Shown piece by piece: positions 24,958 to 33,259 of a stretch of DNA of 64,000 bases. A model generated the notes under the pieces. That model did no database searches, was not told the DNA's origin, and saw only the letters and a list, made by a program, of their open reading frames with translations. Source of the DNA: JACVRW01 sp963728495 (GTDB taxonomy: Bacteria > Actinomycetota > Thermoleophilia > Solirubrobacterales > Thermoleophilaceae); contig CAVSKI010000011.1 in the NCBI GenBank assembly GCA_963728495.1, forward strand, positions 620,001-684,000, written 5' to 3'. The translations under genes and the position numbers were made by a program. Within the stretch, counting starts at the first letter, position 1; every line of letters starts with the position of its first letter.

Positions 24958-25731
24958 TCAACCACGGAAGGGCGCGAGCCGAATGCTTAGGTCGCTCATG
25001 GCGAAGCGGTGCAGGTACCAGGCGCGGCCACGAGGGACTTGCTTGGCCTCGGCTCGGAGAAGCCCGGCGAACTCCCGCTTGAAGCCCAACCGCGGGTACT
25101 CCTGGATGACGCTCTGGCGGACTGCATCGGGTATCTCGTTGCTGCGTAGGCCGAACACATCGACGGCTGCGCCGGCAGATAGGAGGTAGGCCTCGGCACC
25201 GGATTCGAGGCCAACGCCGGGGGTGTAGTGCATGGCGATCGCGTTTGCAACGAGCTCGCGGATATCGGCAGGCACGTGGTGGCTGTCGGTGAACTCGCGT
25301 GCCAACGCGGCGCTGCGAACCGTGAAGTCGACGTCGGGCACCGGGCTCGGGATCCCGGTGTCGTGGAACATTGCAGCCAGGTACAGGAGCTCGCGGTCGA
25401 ACGCGATCCCGTGAAGTGCGGCGATGGCCGCGCCCCACGTGTAGGCACGACTGGAATGGTTGAGGAGTGCCGGTGTCAAGAGGTCCTGCGCGGCGACCTC
25501 GGCATCTCTTGCGAGAGGGGAGTCGGGAGGCACCAGGCTCGCCGGATCGATGGAACTCCGGCGTCCCGAGTGCCTTCCGAGCACCATCGCGAGACGGCCG
25601 GCAAGAATGCTGAGCTCCCCCCGCAGCAGGGGTCGGGCAAGTGTTAGGCATTCCCGAGCGGTCAGCACTCCCCCGGTGCGTTCGGTCCATCCAATGGATC
25701 CGATCGGATCGGTGGGTCGTGGCTGGCTCAT
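24958..25731 (-). CDS. HD-domain phosphohydrolase-like protein
   Basis: A 257-residue protein with the HD metal-dependent hydrolase fold: NHSSRAYTWGAAIA (first His), LAAMFHDTGIPSP (HD pair), then DSHHVPADIRELVANAIAMH. The order resembles cyanamide-hydratase-like or HDIG-type small phosphohydrolases; the substrate is not predictable. ATG 25731 has AAAGG upstream on its strand. It is the only clear gene between the two copies of the tRNA-Arg 3' end, so it may be cargo of a small integrated element. Confidence 0.82.
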   Translation of the reverse strand: MSQPRPTDPIGSIGWTERTGGVLTARECLTLARPLLRGELSILAGRLAMVLGRHSGRRSSIDPASLVPPDSPLARDAEVAAQDLLTPALLNHSSRAYTWGAAIAALHGIAFDRELLYLAAMFHDTGIPSPVPDVDFTVRSAALAREFTDSHHVPADIRELVANAIAMHYTPGVGLESGAEAYLLSAGAAVDVFGLRSNEIPDAVRQSVIQEYPRLGFKREFAGLLRAEAKQVPRGRAWYLHRFAMSDLSIRLAPFRG

Positions 25732-26203
25732 GGGGCCTTTCAGTTGCGGTCAGGTGGCGGGGACAGCACGCCGATGAGTCAGCGGCGCGGGGCCGGGAGC
25801 CCTGGTCAGCATCTCAGTGTCGCCGATAGGCGCGACCCGCGCTCCGCGACGGGGGACTCGCCCACGATTGGCGCTGACGCCCAGCTCGCACGCCGATGTA
25901 AGCGGGAGCGGTTAGCGTGGCGCTCGCTCCGGAGGAGCAGCGGTCATGGCCATGCCGCGCGGGATGACTACCGCTTCGAGGCAGAAGCAGCAGCGCGGGT
26001 CGACCGCCGCGACGCCGAACGCTACCGGGCGCTGGTGCGCGCGCAGGGGGCGCTGCCGCGGCTGCCGGGCAGCTTCTGAAATTGCCCCGACGACGCAGAG
26101 GGGTTCGACGGCTAGAGCCACGGCGACGGGAATCTGACGCTTCCGTCTGCGCTTCCACGGGGCCGATTCGGCGGTCGGGGCCGTCACGACGGCAAAGCGA
26201 AAA
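25732..26203 (+). other. intergenic region with no supported gene
   Basis: About 470 bases between the HD-domain gene and the tRNA-Arg terminator. One plus-strand frame ending at 26079 has protein-like composition near its end (DDYRFEAEAAARVDRRDAER) but no acceptable start or ribosome site. It could be the remnant of a broken gene. Nothing else is supported. Confidence 0.35.
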
Positions 26204-26219
26204 CCCCGCTGTAGCGGGG
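26204..26219 (-). terminator. intrinsic terminator after tRNA-Arg
   Basis: On the minus strand a CCCCGCTACAGCGGGG hairpin is followed by TTTT (complement of 26200-26203), 14 bases beyond the tRNA 3' end. It is well placed to end the tRNA transcript. Confidence 0.8.
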
Positions 26220-26232
26220 CTTTCGTCGGAGG

Positions 26233-26305
<73 letters not shown>

Positions 26306-26327
26306 CCGCGTGGCAGTGTAGTCCCGG

Positions 26328-26819
26328 GTGCTCATCGCGATCATCTCCGACACGCACATGCCCCGCGGCGGGCGGCGGCTGCCCGCGCCCTGCGCGGAGC
26401 GGATCGCCCGTGCCGACCTGTTGCTCCACGCCGGTGACTTCATGACGCTGGAGGTGCTGCGTGATCTGGAGGCGATCGGGCCGCCGCTGGCCGGCGTTTG
26501 CGGCAATGTGGATAGCGCGGAACTCGGCCGCCTGCTGCCCGCTGAGCGAATGGTCGAGGCCGCTGGTGTGCGCATCGCCATGACCCACGATGCGGGCCCG
26601 CGGGCGGGGCGCCTCGAGCGCATGCGCCGGCGCTTCGGCGATCGAGCCGACGCGCTCGTGTTCGGCCATTCCCATCAGCCGCTGCATGAGCGCGCCGAGG
26701 ACGGGTTTCAGATCTTCAACCCCGGGAGCCCCACCGAGCGCCGGCGAGCGCCGGCTCACACGATGGGGCTCGCCCAAATTCGCGACGGCGCACTGCGGTT
26801 CGAGCTGATCGAGCTCTGA
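26328..26819 (+). CDS. YfcE-type metallophosphoesterase
   Basis: A 163-residue calcineurin-like phosphoesterase of the small YfcE/MJ0936 group. Metal ligands are in order: ISDTHMPRG, LLLHAGDF, GVCGNVDS, MTHDAG and VFGHSHQP, with the closing NPGSPTERRR typical of the family. It is likely a cytosolic phosphodiesterase; the substrate is unknown. GTG 26328 is used. It is transcribed away from the tRNA-Arg, starting 22 bases from the tRNA's 5' end. Confidence 0.88.
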   Translation: MLIAIISDTHMPRGGRRLPAPCAERIARADLLLHAGDFMTLEVLRDLEAIGPPLAGVCGNVDSAELGRLLPAERMVEAAGVRIAMTHDAGPRAGRLERMRRRFGDRADALVFGHSHQPLHERAEDGFQIFNPGSPTERRRAPAHTMGLAQIRDGALRFELIEL

Positions 26820-26821
26820 TA

Positions 26822-26831
26822 CCGTATACGG
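26822..26831. promoter_or_regulatory. palindromic operator/promoter candidate before the HTH gene
   Basis: CCGTATACGG is a perfect 10-bp palindrome four bases before the ATG of an XRE-type regulator, with TATACG usable as a -10. Its position suits autorepression by the HTH protein and possibly a leaderless transcript. Confidence 0.5.
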
Positions 26832-26835
26832 CGTC

Positions 26836-27174
26836 ATGACTCCCGCACAGCTGATCGGTGATACCCGCCGGCGCAAGGGCCTCAGCCAGCGCCGCCTGGC
26901 CCTGCGCGCCGGCACCAGCCAGAGCGCGATCGCCCGGATCGAGGCTGGCGCTGAGGAGGTCACCTGGCCGCGCCTGCGGGCACTGATGATCTCGATGGGA
27001 GAGGAGCCGGTGCTGTCCGCTCGCCCGCTCGCGAGCCGCTACGACGCCGGCGACCTGCTGCGCGACCGAGCCTCCTCACCCGAGCTGAGGCTCAGCAACG
27101 GCGTGGAGTTCAACGAGTTCGCCACGAAGCTCGCGATCGCCGCGCAGCGCGCCAAGGCAGATGGAGCAGGCTGA
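26836..27174 (+). CDS. XRE-family helix-turn-helix regulator (antitoxin-like)
   Basis: A 112-residue protein with an N-terminal Cro/C1-type HTH: LIGDTRRRKGLSQRRLALRA, then GTSQSAIARIEAGAEEVTWP. The C-terminal ~45 residues (AIAAQRAKADGAG at the end) have no recognised domain. It overlaps the following nucleotidyltransferase by 14 bases. An HTH gene coupled to a small nucleotidyltransferase is the layout of several toxin-antitoxin systems. A palindrome directly upstream supports autoregulation. Confidence 0.82.
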   Translation: MTPAQLIGDTRRRKGLSQRRLALRAGTSQSAIARIEAGAEEVTWPRLRALMISMGEEPVLSARPLASRYDAGDLLRDRASSPELRLSNGVEFNEFATKLAIAAQRAKADGAG

Positions 27175-27682
27175 GTCTCCTCTGCGGCTCGACGCGATCC
27201 TCAGGACACTCGTCGAGTTCGGAGTCGAGTTCGTGGTCGTCGGCGGCGTCGCGGTTCAGGCCCATGGTTATCTGCGTGGAACGGGCGATCTCGACATCGT
27301 GCCCAACCCGACCCTGCTGAACCTCAGTCGTCTCGCCGAGGCGCTGGCGGACCTCGGGGCCAAACCCTGGCGGGCCACGCTTCCCGTGGACGTCACCGAT
27401 CCTCAACTGCTCAAGAGCGTGCCGCTTGTGCCGTTGGCGACGCGTCACGGTCGGCTCGACGTGTTGAACATCGCGCATACGAGCGGCGCGCCGGGGTCGT
27501 TCGAGGAGCTCATGGAGCGTGCTCTGGTGGTCGATCTCGATGGGCTTTCCGTGGCGATCGCGGGTATCGACGACCTGCTTCGCATGAAACGCGCGGCGGG
27601 CCGCCCCCAGGATCTGACGGACATCGGCGCCCTCACGCGCTCCGACGAGGAACTCGAACGCGAAGCGCGCGAGTCAACATAG
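27161..27682 (+). CDS. nucleotidyltransferase-fold protein (toxin-like)
   Basis: A 173-residue protein with the polymerase-beta-type nucleotidyltransferase core: VVVGGVAVQAHGYLRGTGDL followed by DIV, giving the GG...DxD metal site, and a later third acidic strand (HGRLDVLNI). It resembles small AbiEii/MenT-like or nucleotidyltransferase-substrate-type proteins, so a toxin that modifies tRNA or proteins is possible but unproven. It is coupled to the XRE regulator. Confidence 0.75.
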   Translation: MEQAESPLRLDAILRTLVEFGVEFVVVGGVAVQAHGYLRGTGDLDIVPNPTLLNLSRLAEALADLGAKPWRATLPVDVTDPQLLKSVPLVPLATRHGRLDVLNIAHTSGAPGSFEELMERALVVDLDGLSVAIAGIDDLLRMKRAAGRPQDLTDIGALTRSDEELEREAREST

Positions 27683-27688
27683 GGCCCC

Positions 27689-28681
27689 ATGGACCTCGAT
27701 GTCCTCTTTCTCGGCACCGCCGGCTCGGCCCCGAGCGCGCGCCGCGGCCTGCCCGCCACGCTCGTCCGGCGCGGGGGCGACCGCCTGCTGTTCGACTGCG
27801 GGGAGGGCACCCAGCGCCAGCTCGTGCGCTCGATCGGCCTGGTCGAGCTCGAGGAGGTCTTCCTCACCCATTTCCACGCCGACCACGTGCTGGGGCTGCC
27901 CGGCATGCTCAAGACCTTCGGCCTGCGCCAGCGCGAGCGCCCGCTCGCCGTGTACGGGCCGCGTGGGTTGAAGGAGCTGTTTCGCCTTCTCGACCCCCTC
28001 ATCGGGCGCCTGACCTTTCCGGTGAAGCTCGCCGAGCTCGAGGCCAACGACGAGCTGGACAGGGAGGGCTACCGGATCGCGGCCTACTCAACTGACCACG
28101 TGCCTCGCTCCCTGGGCTATGCGGTCGTCGAGGACACCCGGCCCGGCGTGTTCGACCCCACCCTCGCCGAGGCGCTCGGGGTCGCGCCCGGTCCGGACTT
28201 CGGGCGCCTCCAGCGCGGCGAGACGGTCAACGGGGTCCAGCCCGATCAGGTGATGGGTGAAGCCCGCCGCGGGCGCAAGCTGGTGATCACCGGCGACACC
28301 GCGCCCTGTCCGATGACTCGCCTGGTGGCCTGGGAGGCCGACCTGCTCGTGCACGAGGCGACCTTCCTCGACGAGGAGGCCCAGCGCGCCGCCGAGACGC
28401 GCCACTCCACGGCCCGCGGGGCAGCTGCCCTCGCCGCCGAAGCGGAGGTTCGCCTGCTCGCGCTCACCCACGTCTCCCCGCGCTACGGCGGGCGTGAGCT
28501 GCGAGACGAGGCCCGCGCGGCCGTTGAGGTGGGGGCCCCGACAGGCGTATCGCCCACCCGGGTGATCGTGCCGCGCGACTTCGATCGTGTGGAGATCCCG
28601 TTTCCCGAGCGCGGCGCGCCCGTCCACATCAAGGCCACGGAGCCGCCGCCGCCCACGCCCGAGCCGAGTCACTGGAGCTAG
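27689..28681 (+). CDS. rnz: ribonuclease Z
   Basis: A 330-residue tRNA 3'-processing endonuclease. It has the MBL core with LTHFHADHVLGLPG (HxHxDH), the early LGTAGSAPSARRGLPATLV, the RNase Z-specific STDHVPRSLGYAV, ITGDTAPC, LLVHEATFLDEEAQRA, HSTARGAA and LALTHVSPRY. The C-terminal ~30 residues are Pro-rich. It lies near the tRNA-Arg locus but is separately transcribed. Confidence 0.92.
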   Translation: MDLDVLFLGTAGSAPSARRGLPATLVRRGGDRLLFDCGEGTQRQLVRSIGLVELEEVFLTHFHADHVLGLPGMLKTFGLRQRERPLAVYGPRGLKELFRLLDPLIGRLTFPVKLAELEANDELDREGYRIAAYSTDHVPRSLGYAVVEDTRPGVFDPTLAEALGVAPGPDFGRLQRGETVNGVQPDQVMGEARRGRKLVITGDTAPCPMTRLVAWEADLLVHEATFLDEEAQRAAETRHSTARGAAALAAEAEVRLLALTHVSPRYGGRELRDEARAAVEVGAPTGVSPTRVIVPRDFDRVEIPFPERGAPVHIKATEPPPPTPEPSHWS

Positions 28682-28683
28682 AG

Positions 28684-28965
28684 CTAGCCGACTGCGGCCA
28701 TCGGGCCGCACGACTCGATATCGCGCAGAAGCTGCTCGGCTCGCTCCGGGCCCCAGCGGCCGCTTCCCACCAGCTCGCCCGCCAGATCGCCCACGCGGGT
28801 GAGGCCGTCTCTGGCCTCTTCGTCCCAGGAAAGGTCCTCGCAGAAGAAGAGCGAGTCGGCGGCCTCACGAACCAGCGCGCACTCCTCGGGGCCCAGCGCC
28901 TGCTGGCCCTCGTCATTGACCGTGTGCATCAACCGGCCGTAGGCCTGTGCTCGCTCGGGGCTCAC
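28684..28965 (-). CDS. small conserved hypothetical protein, 93 aa
   Basis: A helical acidic protein (GTG start, VSPERAQAYGRLMHTVNDEG...) with two Cys residues (ECALVREAADSLFFCEDLSW) and no recognised domain. It converges on rnz with a 2-base gap. I do not know a function, though its composition and ordered codon use look like a real gene. Confidence 0.6.
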   Translation of the reverse strand: MSPERAQAYGRLMHTVNDEGQQALGPEECALVREAADSLFFCEDLSWDEEARDGLTRVGDLAGELVGSGRWGPERAEQLLRDIESCGPMAAVG

Positions 28966-29070
28966 CTCTGCTCAGACTAGCGCCGGCCGGGCTCGTCGTG
29001 CATAAAAGGGGTCCGATTCTCCCGCTGGCGTCAGGCCCGGGTGCTACGCTCGCCGCCGAGTAGCAAAAGC

Positions 29071-29103
29071 TCCTTTAACCCGGTCCCGTGAGGCCAGGAA
29101 GGA
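29071..29103 (+). promoter_or_regulatory. PyrR-binding RNA site overlapping the pyrR ribosome site
   Basis: TCCTT (29071) pairs with AAGGA (29099-29103) around a loop holding GTCCCGTGAGGCC, which resembles the PyrR-recognition loop consensus (CNGAGAGGCU-like). The 3' strand of the stem is itself the Shine-Dalgarno GAAGGA, 7 bases before TTG 29111. PyrR binding in the presence of uridine nucleotides would hide the ribosome site, the translational mode reported for mycobacterial pyr genes. Confidence 0.72.
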
Positions 29104-29110
29104 CAGTGCC

Positions 29111-29662
29111 TTGAGCGAAAAGACGGTCCTCGACCGCGAGGACGTGCGGCGCACCCTGGTGCGGATCGCCCACGAGATAGTCGAGAAGACGGGGGGCGAG
29201 GCAGTGGCGGTCGTGGGTATCCACCGTCGCGGCGCCGTGCTCGCCGCCCGGCTGCGCGACCACGTGGCCGAGTTGCTGGGCGAGCCCGTGCCGCTGGGTG
29301 ACGTGGACATCAGCTTCTACCGCGACGATCTCGCCCGGCGCGACCCCACCGCCCAGCCGGTCGTGCACGCCTCGCACATCGACTTCTCCGTGGAGGACAC
29401 GACCGTCGTGCTCGTGGACGACGTGCTCTACACCGGCCGCACCGTGCGCGCGGCCATCGACGCTCTCTTCGACTACGGCCGCCCCGAAAAGGTGCAGCTG
29501 GCCGTCCTGGTCGACCGGGGCCACCGCGAGCTGCCGATCCGCCCGGACTACGTCGGCAAGAACCTGCCCACCGCCCGCGGCGAGCGCGTGAACGTGCGGG
29601 TTGAGGAGATCGACGGGGTGGACGAAGTGGGCATCGCCGAGCACGTGGAGGATCTGGCGTGA
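29111..29662 (+). CDS. pyrR: PyrR bifunctional pyr operon regulator / uracil phosphoribosyltransferase
   Basis: A 183-residue type I phosphoribosyltransferase with the PRPP-binding motif VVLVDDVLYTGRTVRAAIDA. Family-specific segments are VVGIHRRGAVLAARL, VDISFYRDDLARRDPTAQPV and DRGHRELPIRPDYVGKNLPT. PyrR senses UMP/UTP and binds the pyr mRNA leader. TTG 29111 is chosen for its GAAGGA site. It heads pyrR-pyrB-pyrC-carA-carB-pyrKD with each stop overlapping the next start up to carA. Confidence 0.95.
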   Translation: MSEKTVLDREDVRRTLVRIAHEIVEKTGGEAVAVVGIHRRGAVLAARLRDHVAELLGEPVPLGDVDISFYRDDLARRDPTAQPVVHASHIDFSVEDTTVVLVDDVLYTGRTVRAAIDALFDYGRPEKVQLAVLVDRGHRELPIRPDYVGKNLPTARGERVNVRVEEIDGVDEVGIAEHVEDLA

Positions 29663-30609
29663 ACCCGCACCTGCTGTCGATCGAGGACCTGACGCGCGAG
29701 GACATCGAGCGCATCCTCGGCCGTGCCGAGAGCTTCGCCGAGGTCTCGGGCCGCGAGATCAAGAAGGTGCCGACGCTGCGCGGGCGCACGGTCATCAACC
29801 TCTTCTACGAATCCTCCACCCGGACCAGCTCGAGCTTCGAGCTCGCGGCCAAGCGGCTCAGCGCCGACCTGGTGAACATCAAGTCGAGCGGCTCGGCGGT
29901 GGACAAGGGCGAGTCGCTCAAGGACACGGTGCAGACGCTCTCGGCCTACGACCCGGCGGCGATCGTGATTCGCTCCCCGCAGGTCGGTGCCGCCGCGCTC
30001 GTGGCCCGGTGGACCCGCGCGTCGGTGATCAACGCCGGAGACGGCAAGCACGAGCACCCGACCCAGGCGCTGCTCGACGTCTACACCCTCAAGCAGCGCG
30101 TCGAATCGCTGGAGGGCCTCGACGTCTGGATCGTCGGGGACGTGCTGCACAGCCGCGTCGCCCGCTCCAACATCCTGGCCTTCACGCGCATGGGCTGCCG
30201 GGTGACCGTCTGCGGTCCGCCCACGCTGATCCCGCGGGGCGTGGAATCGCTCGGCTGCCGCGTGCAAACCAACCTGGACGACCTCTCCCAGGCCGACGTC
30301 GTGTACGCCCTTCGCATGCAGCACGAGCGCATGAGCGGTTCGTTCGTCCCCTCGCTGCGCGAGTACGCCGCCCAGTACCAGATCGACGGCCGTCGGCTCG
30401 GTCCCAACCAACTGCTGATGCACCCGGGTCCGGTCAACCGCGGAGTCGAGCTCGCCGCCGAGGTGATCGACTCTCCGCAGGCCCTGATCGTGCAACAGGT
30501 CGAGTCGGGAGTGGTGGTGCGCATGGCGGTGCTCTACGAGCTGCTGGCCGGCCGCGGTGTCCCGGGCGCGACCCGTACGGAAGCGGCCGGCGAGCCGCAA
30601 CCCGCGTGA
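29659..30609 (+). CDS. pyrB: aspartate carbamoyltransferase catalytic subunit
   Basis: A 316-residue enzyme joining carbamoyl phosphate and aspartate, the committed step of pyrimidine synthesis. Carbamoyl-phosphate loop YESSTRTSSSFELAAKRL, KGESLKDTVQTL, HEHPTQALLD, then VLHSRVARSN and HPGPVNRGVEL are all present. GTG 29659 overlaps the pyrR stop (GTGA). No regulatory PyrI subunit is present, as expected outside enterobacteria and archaea. Confidence 0.96.
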   Translation: MNPHLLSIEDLTREDIERILGRAESFAEVSGREIKKVPTLRGRTVINLFYESSTRTSSSFELAAKRLSADLVNIKSSGSAVDKGESLKDTVQTLSAYDPAAIVIRSPQVGAAALVARWTRASVINAGDGKHEHPTQALLDVYTLKQRVESLEGLDVWIVGDVLHSRVARSNILAFTRMGCRVTVCGPPTLIPRGVESLGCRVQTNLDDLSQADVVYALRMQHERMSGSFVPSLREYAAQYQIDGRRLGPNQLLMHPGPVNRGVELAAEVIDSPQALIVQQVESGVVVRMAVLYELLAGRGVPGATRTEAAGEPQPA

Positions 30610-31973
30610 ACACCGCCGAGCCCACGACGGAGACGGCGGGCGTCGAGCTCTCCTTCGCCGCATCGCCCGCGGCCACGGTTCTGGTGCGCGGCGCCCGCGT
30701 GGTGGAGCCGCGCACCGGCCACGACCGCGTGACCGACCTGCTCGTGCGCGACGGTGTGATCGCCGCGATCGGCGACGCCCTCGATGAGCCCGCGGACGCC
30801 GAGCTGGTCGACGGAGAGGGGCTGCACGCCTTCCCCGCCTTCGTCGACCCGCACGTGCACCTGCGCACCCCGGGGCGGGAGGACGAGGAGGACATCGACT
30901 CCGGTACGCGCGCCGCCGCGGCGGGCGGCTTCTGCGCCATCCTGGCTCAGCCCAACACCGACCCAGTGGTCGATTCCGCGCCGGTGCTGCGCTCGCTGCG
31001 CGAGCGCGCGAGCGCCGAGGCGCGCATTCCGACGGGCTTCCTGGCCGCCATCACCGTGGGCCAGCTCGGGGAGCGGCTTACGGAGATGGCCGAGCTCGCG
31101 GCGGTGGGTGCCGCCGGCTTCACCGACGACGGCCTGCCCGTGCGCTCTGCCGGCGTAATGCGCCAGGCGCTTCAGTACCAGCGCCTGGCCGGGCGGCTGC
31201 TGGCGCTCCACGAGGAGGACCCCGCGCTGTCGGGCGACGGCATGATGCACGAGGGCGCCGTGTCGGCGCTGCTGGGACTGGCCGGCATACCCTCGGTCTC
31301 GGAGTCGACGCAGGTGGCGCGCGACTGCGCGCTGGCGGCCTACGAGCAGGGGCGCATCCACGTGCAGCACGTGTCGGCGCGCGAGACCGTCGAGACGCTC
31401 GAGCGGGCGAAGGCCGCGGGCACCCAGGTCACCTGTGAGGCGTCGCCGCACCACCTGCTGCTCACCGACGAAGACGTGCGCTCGCTCGACACGAACTTCA
31501 AGATGAACCCGCCGTTGCGGGCCGAGGAGGACCGGCTCGCGCTCGTCGAGGCATTGCGCTCGGGCGCGATCGACTGTGTGGCCACGGACCATGCACCTCA
31601 CGCGCGCGAGGAGAAGGAGCATCCCTTCGAGCAGGCCCCGATGGGCGTCACGGGCCTCGAGACGGCCTTCGCCGCTCTGCACACCGGGCTCGTTCTTCCC
31701 GGGACGATGGACCTCGCTCTCTTGGTGGAGCGCATGACGGCCGGAGGCGAGCCCTTCGGCCTGCCCATCCCGCGCATCGACGTGGGCGCCCCGGCCAACG
31801 TCTGCTTGGTCGACCTCGACGCCGAGTGGGAGGTGGGCGAGCCGGGCTACGAGAGCCGCTCGACCAACTGTGCGTTCGCCGGACGGCACCTGACCGGGCG
31901 CGTGCGTATGACGATCGCCGCCGGGACGGTGGCCTATCGCGAGCGGACCTTCGCGCTCGGAGCGGTCCAGTGA
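30606..31973 (+). CDS. pyrC: dihydroorotase
   Basis: A 455-residue type I dihydroorotase of the amidohydrolase fold. Metal-binding motifs DPHVHLRTPG, then HEEDPALSG, HVQHVSARETVE, FKMNPPLRAEEDR and DCVATDHAPHAREEKE are present. It cyclises carbamoyl aspartate to dihydroorotate. The GTG at 30606 overlaps the pyrB stop; the first ~25 residues are a poorly conserved extension. Its stop overlaps the GTG used by carA. Confidence 0.95.
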   Translation: MNTAEPTTETAGVELSFAASPAATVLVRGARVVEPRTGHDRVTDLLVRDGVIAAIGDALDEPADAELVDGEGLHAFPAFVDPHVHLRTPGREDEEDIDSGTRAAAAGGFCAILAQPNTDPVVDSAPVLRSLRERASAEARIPTGFLAAITVGQLGERLTEMAELAAVGAAGFTDDGLPVRSAGVMRQALQYQRLAGRLLALHEEDPALSGDGMMHEGAVSALLGLAGIPSVSESTQVARDCALAAYEQGRIHVQHVSARETVETLERAKAAGTQVTCEASPHHLLLTDEDVRSLDTNFKMNPPLRAEEDRLALVEALRSGAIDCVATDHAPHAREEKEHPFEQAPMGVTGLETAFAALHTGLVLPGTMDLALLVERMTAGGEPFGLPIPRIDVGAPANVCLVDLDAEWEVGEPGYESRSTNCAFAGRHLTGRVRMTIAAGTVAYRERTFALGAVQ

Positions 31974-33129
31974 CCGCGGCCTACCTGCTGCTCGAGGACG
32001 GAAGCCGCTGGGATGGCGAGGCGGTTGGCGCGGAGAACGGCGCCCGCGCTTCGGCGCAAGCGCCGGGCGTCGCCCGGCGCGCAGCGAGGGTCTCGGCGAG
32101 GTCGTCTTCAACACCGCCATGTCCGGCTACCAGGAGGCGGTCAGCGACCCCAGCTACGCCGGCCAGGTCATCGTCTTCACCTACCCGCTGATCGGCAACT
32201 ACGGCGTGTCGGCGGCGCATATGGAGTCCGATCGCGTACATGCGCGTGCGGTGATCATGCGCGAGGGCGTGGATCGCGAGGACGCCGCACGGGCCGAGGG
32301 TGGGTGGCTCACTTGGCTGGCCGACTGCGGTATCCCGGCGCTGACCGGCGTGGACACCCGCGCGCTGGTGCGCCACATCCGCGACAAGGGCGCCATGCGC
32401 GGCGGTGTGTTCGGCGCCGAGCTGGCGGAGGCCCGGGCGCGCGAACTGGTGGCCGAGGAGCCGCCGATGTCCGGGCGCGACCTCGCCCGCGAGGTCAGCC
32501 CCGGCGAGCCCACGGTGCTGGAGGGACCCGGCCCACGGGTGATCGGCCTCGACACGGGCATCAAGAGCTCCATCGTGCGCAACCTCCGCGAGCGCGGCGT
32601 GCACCTCGAGCTCCACCCGTGCACGGCCGGGCCCCAGGAGCTGCTCGCGCGCGACCCCGACGCCATCTTCCTGGCCAACGGACCGGGCGACCCCGCGGCA
32701 CTCGACCACGTGGTTGAAACGGTGCGTGAGCTCGTGGGACGGGTCCCGGTCTGGGGCATCTGCCTGGGTCACCAGCTGCTCTGCCGCGCCGTCGGCCTCG
32801 ACACCTTCAAGCTGCCCTTCGGCCATCGCGGCACCAACCATCCGGTCAAGGACCTGGAGACGGGAAGGATCGAGATCACCTCTCAGAACCACGGCTTCGC
32901 GGTGCTCGGCCCGGGCGGCGAGCGCACCATCGACAGCAACGAGCCCGTGCGCTGGGAGACGGATTTCGGTACCGCCGAGCTGCAGCAGCTCAACCTCTAC
33001 GACCGCACGGTCGAGGGTCTGGTGCTGCGTGACGTGCCCGGCTCGACGGTCCAGTACCACCCCGAGGCGGGACCCGGGCCGCACGACGCCCTCCATCTGT
33101 TCGACCGCTTCATCGAGGCGGTCGGATGA
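31970..33129 (+). CDS. carA: carbamoyl-phosphate synthase small subunit, frameshifted as assembled
   Basis: The glutaminase subunit of carbamoyl-phosphate synthase. GTG 31970 opens the expected N-terminus (VTAAYLLLEDGSRWDGEAVG). The rest of CarA is in another frame from GLGEVVFNTAMSGYQEAV (about 32086) onward, with PLIGNYG, the amidotransferase GICLGHQLLCRAVG containing the nucleophile Cys, and QYHPEAGPG. The two frames meet within a palindromic repeat of ~44 bases (32042-32085) that normal CarA lacks. An in-frame insertion plus a one-base sequencing slip, or a real break, would both explain it. carA is essential for the pathway, so an error is likelier. Confidence 0.85.
32058..32086 (+). repeat. 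palindromic repeat, copy a (inside carA)
   Basis: AAGC-GCCGGGC-GTC-GCCCGGC-GCGCAGCG: a 9-bp stem (32060-32068 with 32072-32080) and a three-base loop, in the flank context shared by all copies. It sits exactly where the CarA frame breaks. A second small palindrome (GCGCTT...AAGCGC) overlaps its 5' edge. Confidence 0.65.
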
Positions 33130-33259
33130 CGCTGCAAACCTTCACCATGCGGCGTCCTCGGCCCTCGGCATGCCCAGTATGCCTTCGGACCTGCGTCCTG
33201 GTCTGGCTCGGTTTTCGCGCCCCCGACTCGCCTCGAAACGAGAGGCTGGCGGCCGCCTG

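Noticed and set aside
25744..26079. A 111-codon plus-strand frame before tRNA-Arg
   Set aside because: Only its last ~30 codons look protein-like; no credible start, possibly a relic.
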